From the NCBI RefSeq assembly GCF_009807035.1, contig NZ_WUBI01000001.1, positions 1,922,001 to 1,986,000 on the forward strand: a stretch of 64,000 nucleotides of DNA, written 5' to 3'. A program made the position numbers and the translations under genes. Origin of the DNA: Paenibacillus dendrobii (GTDB lineage Bacteria > Bacillota > Bacilli > Paenibacillales > Paenibacillaceae). Under the pieces are notes generated by a model that saw nothing but the letters and a program-made list of their open reading frames with translations, was not told where the DNA came from and ran no database searches. This document shows positions 17,371 through 26,146 of this stretch, piece by piece; the first letter of the stretch is position 1, and every line of letters starts with the position of its first letter.

Positions 17371-18513
17371 ATGTCAGACAAAGAAAAAGACACATTGAAT
17401 AATGAAAATGGCCTCACACCGGAAGAACAAACGGGGGACATCAAGGAAACAAACGAACAGCCTATAGACCAAGTAGAATCTGACAAGCCCTCTCCACCTG
17501 TTATGCTTGCGAAAAATGCAGCAGCACCGGCTGGAGCCAAAACAGCTGCCGTGCCGCCAACACCATCCCCTTCAACGGGAATGGGTAGCAAAGTATGGAT
17601 GATCGTTTCCCTAGTGCTGGCAGTCGTGCTGGTTGTTGTATTGATTAAACCGCCATTCGCGTCAGGCGGAGACAATGAAGCAGTGGCTACGGTTAACGGT
17701 GATAAAATTACCAAGGACAAGCTCTATGGCGAACTCGTTGCTGCAGGCGGTTCCCAAACGCTGGACGGCATGATTTCTGAAACATTGGTAAACCAGGAAG
17801 CTGCTAAGAAGGGCATCAAGGTAACTCAAGCGGATATTGACAAAGAAACGGCATTCATCAAGAAGAGCTACGGCTCTGAAGAAGAGTTCAAGGCGGCACT
17901 TCAACAGAACAACCTGACCGACGAAGAATTCAACAAGCAAATGGACATGCAGGTAAAACTGCGCAAGCTGATTGAGCCTGACGTAAAAGTTTCCGACGAT
18001 GACGTGAAGAAATATTTTGAAGATAACAAAGCATCTTTCGACACGCCTGAGCAAGTGAAGGCTTCCCACATCCTGGTCGCTACCAAGGAAGAAGCTGACG
18101 CGATCCTGAAACAACTGAAAGATGGCGCGGATTTCGCAACATTGGCCAAGGAAAAATCTACTGATCCAGGCTCCAAAGCGAACGGCGGCGATCTCGGCTA
18201 TTTCGGACGCAATCAAATGTACAAAGAATTCGAAGATGCAGCATTCGGTTTGAAGGATGGCGAGCTGAGCGGCGTGATCAAAACGGACGCAGGTTACCAT
18301 ATCATCAAGAGAACGGGCTATAAAGCAGCCCACACAGCAACGCTGGACGAGAAGAAAGCGGACATTAAGGAGCAGCTGATCTATCAAGCCATCATGACCA
18401 AAGCTCCAACATGGCTTTCTGATATCAAAGCAAAAGCCAAGATCACAAATCACCTGGAAGAAGAGCAAAGCAAAAAAGCAGATGATACGAGCAAAACAGA
18501 CACCACCAAATAA
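17371..18513 (+). CDS. prsA: PrsA-type peptidyl-prolyl isomerase with N-terminal membrane anchor
   Basis: A 380-residue foldase that assists folding of exported proteins outside the membrane. The parvulin domain spans about 228-316 (EQVKASHILVATKEEAD to AGYHIIKRTG), flanked by the SurA/PrsA-type helical chaperone parts. Unlike B. subtilis PrsA, there is no lipobox: the first 72 residues are an acidic then Ala/Pro-rich cytoplasmic tail, and a single membrane helix lies at about 75-92. It is therefore a type II membrane protein rather than a lipoprotein. AAAGGAGGAG nine bases before the ATG. Single-gene unit with its own terminator. More than one PrsA paralogue in the genome is likely. Confidence 0.88.
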   Translation: MSDKEKDTLNNENGLTPEEQTGDIKETNEQPIDQVESDKPSPPVMLAKNAAAPAGAKTAAVPPTPSPSTGMGSKVWMIVSLVLAVVLVVVLIKPPFASGGDNEAVATVNGDKITKDKLYGELVAAGGSQTLDGMISETLVNQEAAKKGIKVTQADIDKETAFIKKSYGSEEEFKAALQQNNLTDEEFNKQMDMQVKLRKLIEPDVKVSDDDVKKYFEDNKASFDTPEQVKASHILVATKEEADAILKQLKDGADFATLAKEKSTDPGSKANGGDLGYFGRNQMYKEFEDAAFGLKDGELSGVIKTDAGYHIIKRTGYKAAHTATLDEKKADIKEQLIYQAIMTKAPTWLSDIKAKAKITNHLEEEQSKKADDTSKTDTTK

Positions 18514-18524
18514 GATACGGTCTT

Positions 18525-18565
18525 AAAAAAACGGATGCTTCCCTATAAGGGCGCATCCGTTTTTT
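18525..18565. terminator. bidirectional intrinsic terminator
   Basis: AAAAACGGATGC pairs with GCATCCGTTTTT around a 14-base loop, between convergent prsA and the response regulator. Confidence 0.9.
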
Positions 18566-18588
18566 CGTCTTCTTTGCAATGTTAATAC

Positions 18589-19284
18589 TCAGCCTTTATA
18601 CCAGCGGTAGCCTACTCCCCACACCGTCTGAATCGGATTATAGGAGAGCCCTGCACGCTGAACCTTTTCACGGATATTTTTGACATGAGTATCCACGACC
18701 CGGTAATCTCCGTCATATTCCGTTCCCCATATCTTATCCACAAGCACATCCCGCGTATATACCCGATGCTCATGTTCAGCCAGCAGCAGTAGAATGTCGT
18801 ACTCTTTTTGCGTCAGTTCCACAGCCATCTGCTGAACAAGCACTTCCCTGCCCTCAGGATAAATGGTCAGCTCGGGCATCGCAATCTTGCGAACCTGTCC
18901 TGCTTGAAACCGTGCCTGGCGGGATCTCCGGATCAAAGCATGAATACGTTCTATGAGTTCCTCCGGTTGGAAAGGCTTCGGCATATAATCATCCGCCCCG
19001 ATCTTCAGCCCCTTGACGATATCCTTGGTTTCGGAGCGCGCGCTTAGCATCATTACAGGAGCAATGGAAAAGCTGCGAAGCTTCTCGCATACCTGCCATC
19101 CGTCCATATCGGGCATCATAATATCAAGGACAACGGCATCAAAGGCGTTGATACGCATCAAATCCACGGCCTCCCTGCCGCTTGCCGCTTCCTTAACGCC
19201 GAAACCTGCCTGCGTCAAATAAATGCGCAGCAGGTTTCGCATATTCCATTCATCGTCAACCACCAGAATTTGATCCTTATTCAT
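18589..19284 (-). CDS. OmpR-family response regulator
   Basis: A 231-residue regulator. The receiver has DDE at 10-12, phospho-acceptor Asp54 in VVLDIMMPDMDG and Lys in YMPKPFQPEE; the winged helix ends in TVWGVGYRWYK. It resembles ResD/YkoG-type regulators of Bacillales. Its ATG follows the kinase stop with no gap (TGAATG), so it is translationally coupled and is the second gene of the unit. No other gene lies in the operon, so the target is unknown. Confidence 0.92.
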   Translation of the reverse strand: MNKDQILVVDDEWNMRNLLRIYLTQAGFGVKEAASGREAVDLMRINAFDAVVLDIMMPDMDGWQVCEKLRSFSIAPVMMLSARSETKDIVKGLKIGADDYMPKPFQPEELIERIHALIRRSRQARFQAGQVRKIAMPELTIYPEGREVLVQQMAVELTQKEYDILLLLAEHEHRVYTRDVLVDKIWGTEYDGDYRVVDTHVKNIREKVQRAGLSYNPIQTVWGVGYRWYKG

Positions 19285-20706
19285 TCACGGCGTTCCTTTC
19301 TCTCTATCTTCAAGAGCGTCTGCTGAGGGGAAAACGATACGGAAGGTGGTCCCATCGCCGACCCGGCTGTTGACTTCTACGGTTCCTCCTTGAAGCTCTA
19401 CCAGTTTCTTCACGATGGAAAGACCAAGGCCGCTGCCGCCGTGCTGGCGCGAACGAGACTTCTCCACTCTGTAAAAGCGCTCAAATATATACGGCAGTTC
19501 GTCTGCTGGAATACCTGGTCCGGTATCCGTCACTTCCAGCTTAACCTGTTCCCGCCCATGCGTTAAAGTCAGCATTACCCGCCCCTGATGGGTAAAAGAG
19601 ATCGCGTTATCAAGCAGGTTCATTAAAATCTGCTCCATACGGTTGCTGTCTGCCCAAATATACTGCTCTTTTTCCGGATGCCTGACCTCCAGTTCAACCT
19701 CCTTGCTATCAGCGCGGAGCTTTACCTTCGCAGCACTCTTTTCCAAGAGTGCATTCATGGCGACCCACTCCGGATAAAAGTCGATCCGGCCCTCTTCCAT
19801 CTTGGCCAAGTCAAACAGCTCACGGATCATCACCATCAGGCGCCTAGATTCCTCTGCGATGATATCCAGCGTTTTCCGCTGCTCGTCCTCGTCCTCAATC
19901 AAGCCTTTGGAGAGCACGTCCGCATAGCCTTCCAGATAGGTGATCGGAGTCCGCAGCTCATGGGAGATGTTCGCGAAAAATTCGTTTCTCGTATCCCGGT
20001 AACGCTGCAGCTCGCCGGCCAGATCATTGATTGCCCCGATGAGGGAGCCAATCTCATCCCCTCGCTTCACGGGCATGCGGGTTTCAAACTCGCCTTTTGC
20101 AATTCTTCTCGCCGCTTTTTCAATCTGCAGCAAGGGATAGGACAACTTTCTGGATAGCATGAGCACAAGCCCCAGCGTGACGATAAACGCCCCGACTCCC
20201 GTGAGCAAAATCATCAACCGTATCGTCCGAATCGACTCCTTCATCTCTTCCAGCGAGCTGACGACATAGACACCGCCGTTCATATGGCCTGCGCTGTCCA
20301 ATATCGGCTTGCCATGCAGAAGAAACCACTTGCCCTGCGAAACGAATTCCTTTACCACTTGATGCGAGGCAAGAAGGCTTGCTTGATCCCAGATCCCTTG
20401 CGGATAATGGCGCTGCGCGAGAATTACCTGATCCCTTGGTGAAAATTGGCCGTCGGCTTGAATCAGAAAAATATCCACGCTCGAGAACTCAGCCATCGTT
20501 CCGATGATATCGACGGAGGTTTGCTCCTGTTCCTGCAGCATTTTGACCACATGGGAAGCAAGCTCCTCCGCTTCATCATGGCTCTGCTGGGTATGAAACT
20601 TGGTAAACAGCTCGTTAATGACTACTCCGAGCAGAAGCAGCACAACGAAGAACATGCCAAGCATAACCGCGCCCAGCTTGATATCAATCCGGTTCCATCT
20701 CTTCAT
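19285..20706 (-). CDS. sensor histidine kinase with extracytoplasmic domain
   Basis: A 473-residue kinase. Membrane segments at about 11-31 and 164-184 enclose an external sensor of about 130 residues. A HAMP linker (ending near GEFETRMPVKRGDEIG), His249 in FFANISHELRTPITYLEGY and a HATPase with GGSGLGLSIVKKL follow. A frame opening at 20745 includes the ribosome binding site AGGAGGAG as coding sequence, so the ATG at 20706 is chosen. It is first in a two-gene operon with its regulator. Signal unknown. Confidence 0.91.
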   Translation of the reverse strand: MKRWNRIDIKLGAVMLGMFFVVLLLLGVVINELFTKFHTQQSHDEAEELASHVVKMLQEQEQTSVDIIGTMAEFSSVDIFLIQADGQFSPRDQVILAQRHYPQGIWDQASLLASHQVVKEFVSQGKWFLLHGKPILDSAGHMNGGVYVVSSLEEMKESIRTIRLMILLTGVGAFIVTLGLVLMLSRKLSYPLLQIEKAARRIAKGEFETRMPVKRGDEIGSLIGAINDLAGELQRYRDTRNEFFANISHELRTPITYLEGYADVLSKGLIEDEDEQRKTLDIIAEESRRLMVMIRELFDLAKMEEGRIDFYPEWVAMNALLEKSAAKVKLRADSKEVELEVRHPEKEQYIWADSNRMEQILMNLLDNAISFTHQGRVMLTLTHGREQVKLEVTDTGPGIPADELPYIFERFYRVEKSRSRQHGGSGLGLSIVKKLVELQGGTVEVNSRVGDGTTFRIVFPSADALEDREKGTP

Positions 20707-20837
20707 CGAAATGCCGCACTCCTCCTGCGGTGCTGACAGCAGCATGAAGCTGCCCGTTCAAAACAAAAGTGTTATCCCAAGTATAAACCTGAAATTTGTA
20801 GATTTCATGAAGCTTGGAACGTATGACGATGCCAATC

Positions 20838-22262
20838 TTATAATCCGAGCGAAATATATTTGATCTCCAGATACTCCTCTATGCCGAAATGACCGCCTTC
20901 GCGTCCGAGCCCGCTTTGCTTGAAGCCGCCGAACGGAGCCTGCGCTGTGGAAGGAAGCGGATCATTAACGCCGACAATACCGTATTCCAGAGTTTCCGCA
21001 ACATACAGGGCTTCTTTGATTTGTTCCGTAAATACATAGGCCGCAAGACCGTAAGGACTATGGTTTGCCCGCTCCACCGCCTCCTCCAGTGTTCGGAAGG
21101 TGGTAATTGGAGCCAAAGGACCGAAGGTTTCCTCGATCATGCATTCCATTTCATCGGTAGCATTCATAATGACAGCAGGTTTTATAAAATATCCCTTCGC
21201 TTCATGCAGGACTTCACCGCCTGTAAGAACCTGTCCACCTTTGGCTTTCGCATCCTCGATTTGGCGCTGCACTTTTTCCACGGCTTTGGCGTTGATCAGC
21301 GGTCCGATATCCACGCCTTCATCCATGCCGTTACCGACCTTGAGATCTGAAGTCCGCTGCGCAACCCGCTGCGAAAATGCATCTGCAATGGACTCTTCTA
21401 CATATACACGGTTCGTACAAACGCAGGTTTGGCCGCCGTTACGGAACTTCGACGCGATTAAACCATCTACGGCTTTATCCAGATCGGCATTCGCAGTAAC
21501 AATAAACGGTGCATGACCTCCCAGTTCCAGAGAGATCTTTTTGACCGTTTCCGCAGCACCCTGCATCAGCTTTTTGCCCACTGCCGTCGATCCTGTGAAG
21601 GAGATCTTCCTTACGCGTTCATCCCTTTGCCAAGCCTCGGCAATCGGAGCCGCGTCTCCGGTAACGACATTGATTACGCCTGCCGGAATTCCGGCTTTAC
21701 CCGCCAGATCGGCCAGCTTTAATGCAGTAAACGGCGTCTCCTCCGAAGGCTTCAATACGACCGTACATCCCGCAGCAAGCGCAGGTGCCACTTTACGCGT
21801 GATCATTGAAGCGGGGAAATTCCAAGGCGTAATCGCTGCGATCACGCCGACAGGCTGCTTTTGCACCCAAATTCTTTTATTCGGTGAAGAGGCAGGTATG
21901 GTTTGCCCGTACACCCGTTTGCCTTCCTCCGCGTACCACGAGATGAAGCTGTTTGCATAAGCGATTTCCCCTGCCGCTTCCTTCAGCGGTTTTCCTTGTT
22001 CCGTGGTCATGATCTTGGCGAGCTCCTGCGTATGTTCATCGATTAAAGTATGCCACTTCATCATCAGGGCTCCCCGTTCGTTCGCCGTCATGGCAGACCA
22101 AGCTTTCAGAGCCTGATAGGCAGCATCCACGGCTGCAGATGCCTCCTCGGCGCCGCCCTTGGGAATCGATCCGATCACTTCCAGGGTTGCCGGATTTCGT
22201 ACTTCCAGCACCTCGCCGCTTTCTTTCCATTCACCATTAATATACATTTTCTGGATATACAT
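20838..22262 (-). CDS. gabD: succinate-semialdehyde dehydrogenase (NADP+), GabD-like
   Basis: A 474-residue aldehyde dehydrogenase. The general base Glu is in SLELGGHAP and the nucleophile Cys in FRNGGQTCVC; the Cys-x-Cys pair and the late motif DPLPSTAQAPFGGFKQSG are typical of succinate-semialdehyde dehydrogenases. It would oxidise succinate semialdehyde (from GABA or polyamine breakdown) to succinate in the cytoplasm. Other semialdehydes such as glutarate semialdehyde are possible. AGGGGAG eight bases before the ATG. No GABA transaminase is adjacent. A terminator separates it from the upstream MFS gene, so it has its own promoter. Confidence 0.9.
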   Translation of the reverse strand: MYIQKMYINGEWKESGEVLEVRNPATLEVIGSIPKGGAEEASAAVDAAYQALKAWSAMTANERGALMMKWHTLIDEHTQELAKIMTTEQGKPLKEAAGEIAYANSFISWYAEEGKRVYGQTIPASSPNKRIWVQKQPVGVIAAITPWNFPASMITRKVAPALAAGCTVVLKPSEETPFTALKLADLAGKAGIPAGVINVVTGDAAPIAEAWQRDERVRKISFTGSTAVGKKLMQGAAETVKKISLELGGHAPFIVTANADLDKAVDGLIASKFRNGGQTCVCTNRVYVEESIADAFSQRVAQRTSDLKVGNGMDEGVDIGPLINAKAVEKVQRQIEDAKAKGGQVLTGGEVLHEAKGYFIKPAVIMNATDEMECMIEETFGPLAPITTFRTLEEAVERANHSPYGLAAYVFTEQIKEALYVAETLEYGIVGVNDPLPSTAQAPFGGFKQSGLGREGGHFGIEEYLEIKYISLGL

Positions 22263-22338
22263 CCGTTAGTCTCCCCTTCCTGTTGTAACGTCCTATATTT
22301 AAAATATACCCTTAATTCGACTCATCGCATAAAAAACT

Positions 22339-22365
22339 AAAAAACTCCCTGGCCCGGCCAGAGAG
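22339..22365 (-). terminator. intrinsic terminator after the MFS gene
   Basis: On the minus strand CTCTCTGGCC pairs with GGCCAGGGAG, followed by TTTTTT. It lies between the MFS stop and the gabD start. Confidence 0.85.
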
Positions 22366-22404
22366 TCGTGAATGTGAAGTCGGTTCTTTTATTATAACGC
22401 TATG

Positions 22405-23661
22405 TTAGGTATCCCTCAAAATCCGCCGTCCTAATGTCGCCGTTAACGCAAGCATGGCTGTACCTACTATCAGTTGCATGCCGTAGATCTGCGTCCACAC
22501 CGGCCAGCCCTGGATCAGCTCATGCACATGTCCGCCGATCAGCGGCCCGAAAAATGCCGCGACGCCTGTAATAGCAGCATACATAGCCATGTACATCGGA
22601 CGTTCGCCTTTGGGCGTATCCCCGATCATAAAGTTGAAGGCCAGCTGGTTAAAGCCCCCTACTCCGATACCGAAAATAATATGCGCAGCTGCAAGTACCG
22701 GCAGCATCGGCAGCACGGATAACAGCCCCCACAACAGACAAGAAAGCGCGATGATCGGCAGCGTCCAGAACAAAAGACGGCGGTTGCTATATCGGGCATT
22801 GAGGTTGCCCCAGATATAGAAGCTTCCCATCATGAATACGGTTTGTGCCACATTCAAGAGCGACAGCGTCTGGTAATTGATATGCAGCAGCTGCAGCATG
22901 ACATAGGAATACAAAGGGACCACCAAATTTTGAAAGAACAAAAATCCTCCCAAAAACAGGGTCGCCTTCAGAAATGCGCGGTCCTTCAGCGGCTTTTTCA
23001 GCATTGGGATGAACTTGCTTTCGGAAGAGCGCTCGAACGGCATATCCGGATAAAAGAAAAACATCGTTATATTTGCGGCAATGCATATCCAAACAATCAC
23101 GTACAGAATCAAAAAGCCTTTGCCGCCGGGTTCATGGTCCAAAATCATTCCGCCAGCATACATCACGAGCGTTCCAAGCGCGTTCAGCATCGTATTGCGG
23201 ATACCGAAATATCGGCCCCTGACGCGTGCCGGCACAATATCACTGATCAGCGAGTTCCACAGAATGCCCCCGACGGTATTGAACATAAAGGCAATCGTAT
23301 ACAAAATGATGAACGCGATAACCCAATACGGCTTTGGGAAAACAAACGGAACCAGACCCGTACCGGCCCACAATATCCGGTGCAGCGCCACAAATAATAC
23401 CAAAGTCCACTTGCGGCTCTTCAGCCTCTGAATGAGAAAAGCGGCGAAAAGCTGGGCGATGTTCACAAACGTGGTAATCGCCAATACGAAGCCTAGCTCG
23501 CTGGAGTTCGCACCGAGATACAGCATGAATCCGGTGAGAAATTGACCCCCGAGCAGGGTCATGAACATGACAGCAGGAATACCTTCCATGGTAGCGATTC
23601 TAAGGTTCTTCCTCTGCACCGATCTTTTACGATACTGCTTCCTCGATCTTAATGAAATCAT
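22405..23661 (-). CDS. MFS transporter
   Basis: A 418-residue major facilitator permease with about 12 membrane segments and a basic N-terminal tail (SLRSRKQYRKRSVQRKN). The loop between segments 4 and 5 has VPARVRGRYFGIRNTML, similar to the family motif of sugar/unknown MFS proteins in Paenibacillus. A GTG at 23670 sits directly on the ribosome binding site GAAGGAG, so the ATG at 23661, eight bases after it, is the likely start. Substrate unknown. It is a single-gene unit with a recognisable promoter upstream and a terminator downstream. Confidence 0.85.
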   Translation of the reverse strand: MISLRSRKQYRKRSVQRKNLRIATMEGIPAVMFMTLLGGQFLTGFMLYLGANSSELGFVLAITTFVNIAQLFAAFLIQRLKSRKWTLVLFVALHRILWAGTGLVPFVFPKPYWVIAFIILYTIAFMFNTVGGILWNSLISDIVPARVRGRYFGIRNTMLNALGTLVMYAGGMILDHEPGGKGFLILYVIVWICIAANITMFFFYPDMPFERSSESKFIPMLKKPLKDRAFLKATLFLGGFLFFQNLVVPLYSYVMLQLLHINYQTLSLLNVAQTVFMMGSFYIWGNLNARYSNRRLLFWTLPIIALSCLLWGLLSVLPMLPVLAAAHIIFGIGVGGFNQLAFNFMIGDTPKGERPMYMAMYAAITGVAAFFGPLIGGHVHELIQGWPVWTQIYGMQLIVGTAMLALTATLGRRILRDT

Positions 23662-23743
23662 GATGTGCACTCCTTCTAAAAGCTACCATGAGATGGTGGT
23701 AAACCATGCTTTTTATGCCATCTTCTTCTTCTCTTTGCTCATC

Positions 23744-23771
23744 ATTCTACTCGCAAAGGTATCCAAGTCAA
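23744..23771 (-). promoter_or_regulatory. promoter of the MFS gene
   Basis: On the minus strand TTGACT, a 16-base spacer and TAGAAT, about 75 bases before the MFS start. The 320-base stretch 23662-23981 otherwise holds only the hairpin at 23893-23937 and a five-base-arm dyad (ACCAT/ATGGT) near 23690. Confidence 0.55.
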
Positions 23772-23892
23772 TACAATGGAGAGACCTTGATATCATAAAA
23801 AAATTTGTGGAATATCACATAGAAATAGCAGGTCGAAAACGTTATATTTTAGAGTCATGTATGAGTCCGTTCATTGGTCTGCAGATAGAACA

Positions 23893-23937
23893 ACAGAGCA
23901 TGCGCAAGTAACGCGACGCTCTGTTCTGCATGCCTTT
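23893..23937. terminator. weak terminator-like hairpins downstream of rhaD
   Basis: ACAGAGC at 23893 can pair with GCTCTGT at 23918, and an alternative GCATGC pair exists. A T6 run follows on the plus strand only; on the minus strand, after rhaD, there is no clean T tract. Confidence 0.4.
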
Positions 23938-23981
23938 TTTCTAATTCGGAAGAGAATCCATTGCCACATTGTTGTTCATGT

Positions 23982-24827
23982 CTAAGCTTCAAGAATACCG
24001 CTTGCAGGAATGACGCCAAATGCCTTGGCGAGGTCCGACAGTTCCTGGTCGCTGATCGTCTGTTTGATGCTATGACCCGCCGTCAGCATGAATACTTGAG
24101 CTGCCTTTTCGACCGTCTCGATCAACCCGAACGTTTCGTCCATCGTGGAGCCCGTGCCGAAGATGCCATGATGGGGCCAGATCACAACCCGTCCATCCTT
24201 CATTTTATCTGCGGTTTTACGCCCGATCTCGGCGCTTCCCGGCACCATCCACGGCAGAACGCCTACCCCTTCGGGAAATACGACGATACACTCGGTACAC
24301 ATTTGCCAAAGTGTTTTTGTGAATTTTTTCTCATCCAATTCATGCACAAACGTCATGGCGATCACATTGGTGGCATGTGTATGCATGACAATCCGGTGAG
24401 CCGGATCTACCTTTAACCGTTCAATATGGCTCATAAAATGCGATGCCAGCTCGCTCGTGGGGAACGTGTTTCCGCTAAAGCCCCACAATACATCGACATG
24501 CTCTCCATCTGCTGTAACCCGGATAACGCCCAGGTTCATTCCCGGATCGGCGATCACATTTCTGAAATATTTGCCCGATCCTGTCACGACAAACATTTTG
24601 CCGGCCAGCTCGGGTACCGGAAAGGACAGCGAAATCACGCGGCCCGTTCCATTCAGATCTATATAAGGGCTGACCTCTGCTTCTTCCAATATGCGGCTGA
24701 TGTTCCCGCCGTTGCGTTCATCCCAGCCGAACTTCCACATATGATACGTAATTTCCGCCATCTCACGGATAAACGGAATTTCTAGCGCTGGCACGTCACG
24801 GTTCACTTCCATCATCGAAGTGCTCAC
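23982..24827 (-). CDS. rhaD: rhamnulose-1-phosphate aldolase
   Basis: Class II (zinc) aldolase, EC 4.1.2.19, splitting L-rhamnulose 1-phosphate into dihydroxyacetone phosphate and L-lactaldehyde. Recognised by [11 protein letters not shown] near the N-terminus, the zinc His pair in [12 protein letters not shown] and the third His in [10 protein letters not shown]. The frame opens with an ATG at 24851, but the ribosome binding site GGAGAGG lies inside it, so the GTG at 24827 six bases after it is preferred (281 aa; E. coli RhaD has 274). No isomerase or kinase (rhaA, rhaB) is nearby, so it stands alone, and induction by its own operator region is likely. Confidence 0.88.
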   Translation of the reverse strand: MSTSMMEVNRDVPALEIPFIREMAEITYHMWKFGWDERNGGNISRILEEAEVSPYIDLNGTGRVISLSFPVPELAGKMFVVTGSGKYFRNVIADPGMNLGVIRVTADGEHVDVLWGFSGNTFPTSELASHFMSHIERLKVDPAHRIVMHTHATNVIAMTFVHELDEKKFTKTLWQMCTECIVVFPEGVGVLPWMVPGSAEIGRKTADKMKDGRVVIWPHHGIFGTGSTMDETFGLIETVEKAAQVFMLTAGHSIKQTISDQELSDLAKAFGVIPASGILEA

Positions 24828-24868
24828 AGCAAGCCTCTCCTTTTTATTCATCTGTATTTTACACTTTC

Positions 24869-24897
24869 ATCGTACTGCGATCCTTTTATGTAGTCAA
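24869..24897 (-). promoter_or_regulatory. promoter of rhaD
   Basis: Minus strand TTGACT at 24897-24892, a 17-base spacer and TACGAT at 24874-24869, about 40 bases before the start codon. Confidence 0.6.
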
Positions 24898-24970
24898 CAA
24901 AAACAAACATTATAATATTGTTTTATTTTTGTTTATGTATTTTATATGTCTGTTTATGTTTGTTATTTAG
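24895..24970 (-). promoter_or_regulatory. AT-rich repeat region upstream of rhaD, candidate operator
   Basis: On the minus strand ACATAAACA occurs twice, 21 bases apart (two helical turns). AACAAA/TTTGTT-type arms form a loose dyad around TTATAATATTG. This lies immediately upstream of and touching the rhaD -35 box and may bind a repressor or activator. Confidence 0.4.
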
Positions 24971-25007
24971 ATTTTATTATAAATATTAAACGAATATATG
25001 TTTTCTA

Positions 25008-25036
25008 TTGACATATTAAGGCAATCCATATATGTT
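25008..25036 (+). promoter_or_regulatory. SigA promoter upstream of the secreted coiled-coil gene
   Basis: TTGACA at 25008-25013, a 17-base spacer and TATGTT at 25031-25036. The predicted transcript meets a strong terminator about 30 bases after its start and well before the next gene. Confidence 0.65.
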
Positions 25037-25069
25037 ATTCTCAAATCATTCGATGAACAGCTTACGTAG

Positions 25070-25121
25070 AAGCACTCGTAAGAGAAGGCGGATTTCGCCT
25101 CTCTTTTACGGGTGCTTTTTT
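25070..25121 (+). terminator. strong hairpin with T tract in the leader (attenuator or terminator)
   Basis: AAGCACTCGTAAGAGAAGGCG pairs with CGCCTCTCTTTTACGGGTGCTT almost completely, followed by T6. It sits between the promoter at 25008 and the gene at 25177. The 349-base stretch 24828-25176 otherwise holds the rhaD promoter and its repeats. Confidence 0.8.
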
Positions 25122-25176
25122 ATGTTTAGGCAAGCTTCATATGTTCATCCCAATTTTCGTGTAAAGGGGAATATTC

Positions 25177-26001
25177 ATGAAACCAATCAAGAGATTTTTT
25201 CCAGCCTTATTTTGCATCGTGTTCGCAATGTCATTAGCTTTCTCCGCTTCTGCTGAAGCAGCCGCCTCCATGCAGTGGTCCGCCTCACAGCAAGCCGCCG
25301 TAGATCGCGCCACTGCCGCGGATGCCGCTCTTCGCAGCAAGCTGGGGACGATGTACAGCACCTTTACGGGTGTTCAGTCGCAGCTACAGCAGATCGATCA
25401 GAACATCAGCACGCTGCATTACAAAAACGAAGAAACGCAATCCGCATTAACCAAACAAATCAAGGTCATCGACGCGGATAACATTGCAAAGCTCGAACAA
25501 TCGGTTAAACAGCTCAAAGACAAATACAAACCGCTGCTTTCGATGTATACCGCACTGAACCAGCAGATAGCGACTGCCAATAAACTCAAGAACAAACAGC
25601 TCAGCTCTGCATTGAAGGCACAGGCGGAAACAATGAAAATAGCAGTTCAGATCGCGAAGACAGATATTAAAAACAAGGAACAGGCGCTCGCTTCCGCCAA
25701 AGCCAAAAAAACCGCTTCCCAGAAAAAGATCCGGGGGATCCTTGCCGGAGCCGATCCATTGCGCATTAAAATCAAGTCCGAGAAAAGTACAGCGACCATC
25801 CTGAATAAAAATGTCAGCCCGATGTGGAAGGGCGTCAGCCAAGCAGTAAAAGTCGGGGATGCCAAAAAGATATACACGGATCTGAATAACCTGGTCAACC
25901 AGCTGCGTCAAATTCAGGCACAGAAACAAAAAATACTCTCTCTGGAAAACCAGGTCAGCAGCATTCTGCAAAACGCCAAATCTCAGCTCGCTTCCATCTA
26001 A
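25177..26001 (+). CDS. secreted coiled-coil protein of unknown function
   Basis: A 274-residue exported protein. The signal peptide has a basic start (KPIKRFF), a hydrophobic core and a likely cleavage after SASAEAA near residue 30. The rest is almost entirely helical, rich in Gln, Lys, Ala and Asn, with heptad-like stretches (QSALTKQIKVIDADNIAKLE, LEQSVKQLKDKYKPLL), and resembles secreted Paenibacillus coiled-coil proteins. No enzyme motif is visible. AAAGGGG seven bases before the ATG. Its leader contains a terminator hairpin, so expression may be attenuated. A surface or cell-wall role is possible but not shown. Confidence 0.75.
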   Translation: MKPIKRFFPALFCIVFAMSLAFSASAEAAASMQWSASQQAAVDRATAADAALRSKLGTMYSTFTGVQSQLQQIDQNISTLHYKNEETQSALTKQIKVIDADNIAKLEQSVKQLKDKYKPLLSMYTALNQQIATANKLKNKQLSSALKAQAETMKIAVQIAKTDIKNKEQALASAKAKKTASQKKIRGILAGADPLRIKIKSEKSTATILNKNVSPMWKGVSQAVKVGDAKKIYTDLNNLVNQLRQIQAQKQKILSLENQVSSILQNAKSQLASI

Positions 26002-26146
26002 AACATGCCTAAATAGAGAATGCACACCTATTAAAAGTTTTGATTGCGTCCAAAACCAGATTTTGGTATGATGAAATCCTTCTCACTCGTTCGCCTTGAC
26101 TGAAGTTGACGGATCTCGTCGCTACAAAACTTATCGGAGGTGTGCA

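Noticed and set aside
23841..23862. CcpA (cre)-like sequence CGAAAACGTTAT
   Set aside because: Lacks the leading TG of the consensus, so the match is too weak to report as a cre site.
23561..23911. Plus-strand frame with a hydrophobic stretch and a T6 hairpin near its end
   Set aside because: Overlaps the MFS gene start, has no ribosome binding site, and the region is better explained as the MFS promoter.
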